The notes under the pieces: model-generated
The model's database searches: none
The model's input: the letters and a program-made list of their open reading frames with translations, nothing else
Told to the model about the DNA's origin: nothing
Position numbers and translations under genes: made by a program
NCBI RefSeq assembly: GCF_004114535.1
Contig: NZ_LBJC01000033.1
Location: 62,001 to 126,000 of the forward strand
Reading direction: 5' to 3'
Source of the DNA: Bradyrhizobium nanningense
GTDB lineage: Bacteria > Pseudomonadota > Alphaproteobacteria > Rhizobiales > Xanthobacteraceae
DNA: 64,000 nucleotides
Shown here: piece by piece, positions 58,729 through 64,000 of the stretch
Position numbering within the stretch: the first letter of the stretch is position 1
Layout of the letters: each line of letters begins with the position of its first letter

Positions 58729-60267
58729 ATGAAGTTGGTTAAGAGCCTTTTGCTCGGCTCAGCGGCGGGTCTGATCGCCGTGGGCGGAGCGCAGGCAGCT
58801 GATCTTCCCGTAAAGGCCAAAGCGGTCGAATACGTGCGGATCTGCTCGCTCTACGGCGCGGGTTTCTACTACATCCCGGGCACTGACACCTGCATCAAGC
58901 TGGGTGGTTATCTGCGCGCTGAAGTCGCGCTGGGCACGAACAGCGTTTACGGTATTGCCAACGGGGCTCCCGCCGGTGCGCACAATCGCCTGAGCAACTA
59001 CTACACCGCTCGCGCTCGTGAAGACCTCAACATCGACACGCGCACGGCCACCGAATACGGCGTCGTCCGCACGTTCTTCGATGCGACGTTCTCCTGGACC
59101 ACCGGCAGCTATGTCGGCACGGGTTCTGGAACGGGTACGACTGGTTACAGCGCTACGACGGCTGGCACCACCACCATCAACCCAACTGACGGCGGTACCT
59201 CGGGCGGTTCGCTCGGCGTGTACTACGCCTTCATCCAGTTCGCTGGCTTCACCATGGGTAAGGCCGTGTCGCAGTTCGACGCGCCCTGGACCAACTATCC
59301 CGGCAACAACATCGACAGCCTCGTCGGCGGTTCCGGCACGGTCACCGGTGTTAACCAGTTCACCTACACCGCTGACTTCGGTCAGGGCGTGACGGCGGCG
59401 TTCTCGGCGGAGGACGCGACGGCCTACTATCAGGCCGGTAACCTCAACCTGCTCGGCGCCACTGCCGCTACCATGGTTGGCGGTTCGTATGGCTCCAACG
59501 CCATCGGCGGTTCGCGTTCGCCGAACCTCGTCGGTATGGTCCGCGTCGACCAGGCCTGGGGTCTGTTCCAGGCATCGATTGCTGCGCATGACAACCACGT
59601 TGCCTATTACGGCGCCACCGAGACGACCGGCCACCCCGACGACAAGTGGGGTTGGGCTGTTCAGCTCGCTCTGTCGATCAAGAACATCCCGACTGGTGCG
59701 GGTGACACGATCAACATCCAGGGCGTCTACACCGACGGCGCGACCCGCTACAACTTCCAGAACCTGGCGGGCAGCTCGTACCAGATGTACGGCAGCTCGG
59801 GCATTGCCTACCAGAGCGTCGGCTTCGCCAATGCTCCGGACACCGTGTTCACGACCGGCGGTCAGGAAAGCGTCAAGACCTGGGGCTTCCGTGGTGCCTA
59901 CACCCATAACTGGGATCCCTACTGGAACTCCGCGCTGTACGGTGCTTACGCTCAGGCGCAGTTTGGCACGCTTGCCAAGACCACGCTCTGCGGCGCGACT
60001 GGCACCGGCGGCGTGTTCGGTGGCCTGGCGGGCGTCACGGGTTGTAACCCTGACTTCGCGGTCGCCCAGATCGGCCTGATCACCCGCTGGACCCCCGTCA
60101 AGAACCTGACGTTCTCGGCCGACGTGAACTGGACCCATCTGGACCAGAAGTATGCCGGTACTGCAGTTCTCAGCCCGGCCGCTACCACGGCCAAGCCGAC
60201 CGCTGTGTACGAGCTGAAGGATCAGGACAGCATCACACTGCTCCTCCGCGCTCAGCGCAACTGGTAA
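58729..60267 (+). CDS. Outer-membrane porin (Omp2/porin-2 family)
   Basis: The 512-residue protein has a signal peptide ending AQAADLPVK, then YVRICSLYGAGFYYIPGTDTCIKLGGYLRAE, which is the alphaproteobacterial porin-2 N-terminal signature with two cysteines. The remainder is Gly/Thr/Asn/aromatic-rich beta strand with FAQIGLITRWTPVKNLTFSADVNW and a C-terminal strand ending in RAQRNW (terminal aromatic). It forms trimeric general porin. TTGGAGG precedes the ATG. Confidence 0.95.
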   Translation: MKLVKSLLLGSAAGLIAVGGAQAADLPVKAKAVEYVRICSLYGAGFYYIPGTDTCIKLGGYLRAEVALGTNSVYGIANGAPAGAHNRLSNYYTARAREDLNIDTRTATEYGVVRTFFDATFSWTTGSYVGTGSGTGTTGYSATTAGTTTINPTDGGTSGGSLGVYYAFIQFAGFTMGKAVSQFDAPWTNYPGNNIDSLVGGSGTVTGVNQFTYTADFGQGVTAAFSAEDATAYYQAGNLNLLGATAATMVGGSYGSNAIGGSRSPNLVGMVRVDQAWGLFQASIAAHDNHVAYYGATETTGHPDDKWGWAVQLALSIKNIPTGAGDTINIQGVYTDGATRYNFQNLAGSSYQMYGSSGIAYQSVGFANAPDTVFTTGGQESVKTWGFRGAYTHNWDPYWNSALYGAYAQAQFGTLAKTTLCGATGTGGVFGGLAGVTGCNPDFAVAQIGLITRWTPVKNLTFSADVNWTHLDQKYAGTAVLSPAATTAKPTAVYELKDQDSITLLLRAQRNW

Positions 60268-60296
60268 GCTCGGTTCAACGAACTGATCTTCAAGAG

Positions 60297-60330
60297 CCCT
60301 CGGCAGGAAACTGCCGGGGGTTTTCTCTTT
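60297..60330 (+). terminator. Intrinsic terminator of the porin gene
   Basis: CCCTCGGCAG (60297-60306) pairs with CTGCCGGGGG (60311-60320), one G-T pair, around a GAAA tetraloop, followed by TTTTCTCTTT. It begins 30 bp after the porin stop codon. Confidence 0.9.
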
Positions 60331-60358
60331 GCTTGAGTGATGCTGGATGGCTTGAGTG

Positions 60359-60859
60359 ATGGTGGACGTCATGGCTTCCAATGAGGCGTGGGCGAGGGCC
60401 CCCGAGCTGGTCGAACAAATAGTCAGAGCGGTACGATCCGTTGATTTTCTGATTTCGGAGGTTCAAACCGGATGGGCAAGCGCCATGGGGCTTACTGTTT
60501 CGCAATGGAACATGTTGGTTATTATCGCAGAAGCCCACGAACGCAGCGGTCTCCAAGTCAAATCCGTTGCTGAGACCCTGCGAGTAAACGCCTCGTTCAT
60601 TGTCAGACAATCGAGACCGTTGGAAGACCTCGGCCTGATCCGAAGGAAAAGCTCGAACACCGATAAACGAGTGGTGTATCTTTCCGCTACGCCGAAGGCT
60701 CTCAAGGAGCTTGCTCGATTACAAGAGAGTAGGGACTCGGTGTGCGCCGCAATAAAGAAGGAGATGGGCGAGGCGACGACGTTGCACACGATAGAGCTGC
60801 TGCAGCAGCTTGAGCGCTCCTTGGCTCGTTGTCGTGCTAGGTTGCAGATCGCGGACTAA
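60359..60859 (+). CDS. MarR family transcriptional regulator
   Basis: The 166-residue protein has a MarR winged helix: MGLTVSQWNMLVIIAEAHERSGLQVKSVAETLRVNASFIVRQSRPLEDLGLIRRKSSNTDKRVVYLSATPKALKELA. ATG 60359 is used; ATG 60371 also is possible. Composition is less GC-rich than the porin. It lies downstream of a terminator and has no obvious target gene nearby. Confidence 0.8.
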   Translation: MVDVMASNEAWARAPELVEQIVRAVRSVDFLISEVQTGWASAMGLTVSQWNMLVIIAEAHERSGLQVKSVAETLRVNASFIVRQSRPLEDLGLIRRKSSNTDKRVVYLSATPKALKELARLQESRDSVCAAIKKEMGEATTLHTIELLQQLERSLARCRARLQIAD

Positions 60860-60880
60860 ACAGCAGCTCTGACGATTTCC

Positions 60881-61216
60881 ATGATCATCTTTCCCTATGG
60901 GTTCTATCTGCTAAATGGTAAGCGGCCCATCCACTTGGGCAACGACTTAGAAGCGCGCGAGGCCATGATGACATGGCTGGACGCGAACAATAGCGGTCAT
61001 TTGCGCTCGGACATGATTGGTGGAGCCCAGCTGCTCACCAGGTTTCGAGGCTTCGATGATACCGGCTGGTCCGCTGCCATGCATCAGGCGCCGCTTCTGT
61101 TCGAAACTATGTTTTGCTCTGAGGGCGAGGTCACCCGGCATCGTCAATACGCTGAATACGACACTGCGCTCGCAGGTCACGCTGAACTGTTGGACATCAG
61201 CGGAAGATTGCACTGA
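60881..61216 (+). CDS. Hypothetical protein
   Basis: The 111-residue protein has no recognised family. It contains GNDLEAREAMMTWLDANNSGHLRSDMIGGAQLLTRFRGFDD and is composition-balanced, but it lacks a strong ribosome site and lies in the lower-GC segment after a MarR gene. It could be real or a decaying gene. Confidence 0.4.
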   Translation: MIIFPYGFYLLNGKRPIHLGNDLEAREAMMTWLDANNSGHLRSDMIGGAQLLTRFRGFDDTGWSAAMHQAPLLFETMFCSEGEVTRHRQYAEYDTALAGHAELLDISGRLH

Positions 61217-61351
61217 CTGGTTTGGTATAGGTGAGGGGGCCGCTCCCTAGCGGAGACGAAGGGTACTTCGTGAAAGCGCTGAAAAACAACGACAAATCAG
61301 CTGACTGCCTCGGCATTGCTACCACTCAACAAGCTGGCACGAGCCAAACAG

Positions 61352-61447
61352 TCATAACTTCTTGACCTCACCAAACACCTCGACCGTCCAAGGTCCACCC
61401 GCGCCCGCCTTCTTACGAAACCGCACGATGCCGGGGTCGTCAGACAT
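61352..61447 (-). pseudogene. Short coding-like fragment, 3' end only
   Basis: On the minus strand, a 31-codon frame reads MSDDPGIVRFRKKAGAGGPW and ends EVKKL. Upstream codons in the same frame (TNARIRRRTEVERTIKDSTF) also read as protein but lack a start and run into the next gene. It is probably the end of a broken gene rather than a functional one. Confidence 0.35.
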
Positions 61448-61550
61448 TTTCTGGCTTGAGAAATCGAAAGTACTATCTTTGATCGTGCGCTCGACTTCAG
61501 TGCGTCGCCTGATACGAGCATTCGTGGGGATACAGCCAGCATAAACGCCG

Positions 61551-64000
61551 CTAGTTCGGGACTGCGGTGCCGCGGCGCAGATCGGCCTCGATCTGCAAGC
61601 GGGTGCCGCCGCCGAAGCGGGCGCGGTAGACCTGAAGGTTCTCCATGATCCGCTGCACGTAATTGCGCGTTTCGGAGAACGGAATCAGCTCGACCCAATC
61701 GACCGCATCCACCTTCGGGTCGCGCGGATCGCCGTAGCGGTCGATCCACTTCTTCACGCTGCCGCGGCCGGCATTGTAGGCGGCAAAGGTCATGATGTAG
61801 GAGCCGCGGTAATCCTCGAGCAGTCCGCCGAGCTCGGCTGAGCCCAGCGTGGCGTTGTAGACCGAATCGTTCTTCAGCCGGCCCAGATCGTAAGTCGCGC
61901 CGTGCCGCTTGCAGACATAGCGCGCGGCGTCCGGCGTCACCTGCATCAGCCCGTAGGCCTGCGCCGGGGAAACCACACGGGGGTTGAACGCGCTTTCCTG
62001 CCGCGCGATGGCGTAGACGATGCTGCGCTCGACCTCGGGACCGATCGGCGCGAATTGCGGAATGCCGTTGACGGGGTAGGCGTAGAAGTCGAACGGCAAG
62101 CCGCGATTGAGCGCGGCCTTGCCGACCAGCAGCATGCCGCGGGCATCGTTGTAGCGCTGGGCGAGCTCGCCGAGGCCGGCAAGCGCCTCGGGATCGCCGT
62201 TCTCGCCCATGTCGGCGAGAACAGGCACGGCCATCTCGTGCTCGTCGAGCTCGTAGAGCAGGTGCGCAGCGCGCACGATCTCCAGCCGTTCGGCGCCACG
62301 CCCGCGCGGCTGGCTATTGAGCTCGATCTGCGGCAGGCCGAGCTTGGCGCGGGCGAGCTGGCCATAATAGCTGGTCGATTGCTCGGCCGCGCGCGCATAG
62401 GCATTGCGCGCCTCCTGCTGGCGGCCCATCGCCTCCGCAGCGCGGCCCTGCCAATAGCCGGCACGCGCCAGCGTGGTCGGATTGACGCTGCCGACCCCGA
62501 TGCGGGCAAAATGCTGCGCGGCCGTGGCGGGATCGTTGAGGAAGCGGAGCGCGATCCACCCGGCGGTGAATTCCTGCTCGGTCTTGTAGATGTCACGCGA
62601 GGGCAGCGCGGCGTCGCGCGCGATCAGATAGGCGCTGCGGAACTCCTCGGTGTCGATCATCTTGCGCGCCAGCAGACGCCGCTCGATCCACCATTCATCG
62701 AGATTGTGGAGCCGGCCCGGGTCCTTCGGCGCCGACAGCATGAGCTGGGCCGCCTCGGCAAATTTCTCCTCGCGGCGCAACAGCTGGATCTTGCTGAAGA
62801 TGAAGCCGGGATCACTGTGCAGCTCGTGCGGCACCGCATCGAGCAGCGCGCGCGCGTTCGGCGCTTTCTTGACGGCGGCGATGCGGGCCCTGGCGAGTGC
62901 GACATAGCCGGCGCCGAGGCGCCTTGCGGCGCGCAGCGCGGCCTCGTTCTCGCTGCCGTAGAGCAGGGTGTCCATCCGCGCCTTCTGATCGCCCGGCGTC
63001 AGCAGGGCGCCGAACTGGTCGAGCGCGTTGTTCTCGGTCTCCTCGGACATCGGATCGCTGCGCCAGGCTTCGCGCACCAGCCGCTCGGCGTTGGCGCGGT
63101 CGCCGCGCGCCAGCATCGCCTTGGCGAGCGTGAAGCGGCCCTTGGCGGAGATCGGAGATTCGTTCTCGAACCACGACCACGCCACGGAATCGTCGCGCCT
63201 GTCGTCCCACATTGCAGCTTCGAGACGCCGGCGCAGGAAAGTCTGCGACGGCCAGCTCGGATTGGCGGAAAGGAAGGCGCGGTAGCGCTCCACGCTCGCG
63301 CCGTTGTCCTCGCTGCGCAGGATGATCCATTCCGCGAGTTTTCGCGCGACCGGATCCGAGATGCCGGCCGCGGCATTGGTGGCGTCACCCGCCTTGCGCT
63401 TCCGCACCAGCTCGATGACGCTCTCCAGGGTCTCCTTGTCGCCCTGCGAGGTCGACGACGTCGCTGCGACCGCGGCCGGCACGACCGGCTTGCGCGGCGC
63501 GGCATGCTGGCGGGTCGCCGGCGCCAGCACGGGAGCTGCGGCAGCGCGCGGGGGAGGGGCGGAAGGTTTGACGGTGGCCGTCACGGCCGGCGCGGGGGCC
63601 GCTTTCGGAGGCGAACCGCTGGCCGCCGGATGTGATTTCGGCGCTGGCGCCGCTGCGGCAGGCTTGGGCTTGTCCTTCGCGGCGTCTTTGCCGGCGCTCT
63701 TGTCGATGCTCTTGCCAGCGTTCCTGCCAGTGTCCTTGCCAATATCCTTGGCCGGCTTCTTCGCAGCGTCCTTGGCCGGGGCGGCAGCTGCGCCCTTGCT
63801 CGCGCCCTTGGCTGTCTCCTTGGCTGTATCCTTCGCGGTGTCCTTGCCAGGTCCTTTGCCGGTTCCCTTGGATGAGGCCTTCGCTGCATCCCTGGCCGCC
63901 GGCTTTGCGGTGTCCTTCGCCGTGTCCTTGGCGGTTTCCGCAGGCGTCTCATTGGACTTGGCCAGGGTGGCGCTGCCGACCGACAGCCCTGCCATCAGGC
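61551..64000 (-). CDS. Lytic transglycosylase with Lys/Ala-rich N-terminal region, 5' end outside the window
   Basis: At least 815 residues. The frame is open to the right edge, and the first ATG (63995) sits inside a hydrophobic LMAGLSVGSATLA that looks like the end of a signal peptide, so the true start lies beyond 64000. About 110 residues of AKDTAK/KGAGK-type low complexity follow, then a helical superhelix region and the SLT domain with AIARQESAFNPRVVSPAQAYGLMQ (catalytic Glu) and AAYNAGRGSVKKW. It cleaves murein glycan strands. The long Lys/Ala linker probably spans or binds the cell wall. Confidence 0.93.
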   Translation of the reverse strand, partial: LMAGLSVGSATLAKSNETPAETAKDTAKDTAKPAARDAAKASSKGTGKGPGKDTAKDTAKETAKGASKGAAAAPAKDAAKKPAKDIGKDTGRNAGKSIDKSAGKDAAKDKPKPAAAAPAPKSHPAASGSPPKAAPAPAVTATVKPSAPPPRAAAAPVLAPATRQHAAPRKPVVPAAVAATSSTSQGDKETLESVIELVRKRKAGDATNAAAGISDPVARKLAEWIILRSEDNGASVERYRAFLSANPSWPSQTFLRRRLEAAMWDDRRDDSVAWSWFENESPISAKGRFTLAKAMLARGDRANAERLVREAWRSDPMSEETENNALDQFGALLTPGDQKARMDTLLYGSENEAALRAARRLGAGYVALARARIAAVKKAPNARALLDAVPHELHSDPGFIFSKIQLLRREEKFAEAAQLMLSAPKDPGRLHNLDEWWIERRLLARKMIDTEEFRSAYLIARDAALPSRDIYKTEQEFTAGWIALRFLNDPATAAQHFARIGVGSVNPTTLARAGYWQGRAAEAMGRQQEARNAYARAAEQSTSYYGQLARAKLGLPQIELNSQPRGRGAERLEIVRAAHLLYELDEHEMAVPVLADMGENGDPEALAGLGELAQRYNDARGMLLVGKAALNRGLPFDFYAYPVNGIPQFAPIGPEVERSIVYAIARQESAFNPRVVSPAQAYGLMQVTPDAARYVCKRHGATYDLGRLKNDSVYNATLGSAELGGLLEDYRGSYIMTFAAYNAGRGSVKKWIDRYGDPRDPKVDAVDWVELIPFSETRNYVQRIMENLQVYRARFGGGTRLQIEADLRRGTAVPN

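Noticed and set aside
58759..60381. 540-codon open frame antisense to the porin
   Set aside because: Arg/Val-rich shadow with no start signal or domain; the porin is clear on the other strand.
61902..63635. 577-codon open frame antisense to the lytic transglycosylase
   Set aside because: Shadow frame of a gene with complete SLT motifs; no start signal.

Overview
The window is GC-rich alphaproteobacterial chromosome, most probably Bradyrhizobium or a close relative. Pointers to this are DivK followed by PleD, an EipB envelope protein, a Bradyrhizobium-type porin, DUF3572 and DUF983 proteins, the rnr/topA/dprA/plsY/pyrB neighbourhood, the gatCAB locus, and several kinds of dispersed palindromic intergenic repeat typical of these genomes. 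I saw no CRISPR array, transposase, integrase, prophage or rRNA. There is one tRNA (Ser-GCT).

Layout. 1-10 kb is housekeeping: an AzlD tail, TrmO, a minus-strand run (RidA, GDPD, acyltransferase, HIT), EipB, a second RidA, a translationally coupled DUF3572-dinB-ACT operon, then divK-pleD. 10-23.4 kb is accessory: a TetR/MFS divergon with a clear operator, a uridine-kinase-like protein, a MmgE/PrpD protein with a Tat-like leader, a four-GAF histidine kinase whose response-regulator partner is frameshifted, an orphan Tat-dependent TRAP binding protein, an MFS gene remnant, DUF2867, a Tat-exported amidohydrolase, and two convergent paralogous secreted six-cysteine proteins separated by a dispersed repeat. 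23.5-43.7 kb returns to core functions (rpmG, LLM monooxygenase, NUDIX, DUF983, rnr, topA, dprA, amidase, patatin, plsY, pyrC', pyrB). Within it lies a redox/electrophile cassette (32.6-36.8 kb) of flavodoxin, HxlR, SDR, azoreductase and a second HxlR, with visible operators. The gene at the pyrC position has lost its metal-binding His-x-His and looks like a PyrC' pseudo-dihydroorotase.

43.9-51.9 kb holds a VanX-like dipeptidase, AidB-like acyl-CoA dehydrogenase, CPBP protease, AEC transporter, RuvX, a LysR regulator and two nitronate monooxygenases. 51.9-55.7 kb is the gat operon (gatC, small CxxC protein, gatA, small TPR-like protein, gatB), with ATGA-type overlaps and a strong terminator. 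55.7-61.5 kb is gene-poor: a highly structured intergenic stretch, a 30-residue Lys/Ala histone-H1-like peptide, small hypothetical proteins, tRNA-Ser, a major porin with a long upstream region, a MarR regulator and lower-GC debris. The window ends inside a lytic transglycosylase gene read on the minus strand.

The observations I would follow up first are the six-cysteine secreted pair, the PyrC' pseudoenzyme, the HxlR/SDR operator that overlaps two divergent -10 boxes, the structured locus upstream of the H1-like peptide, the extra genes inside the gat operon, and the GAF kinase that has lost its receiver.
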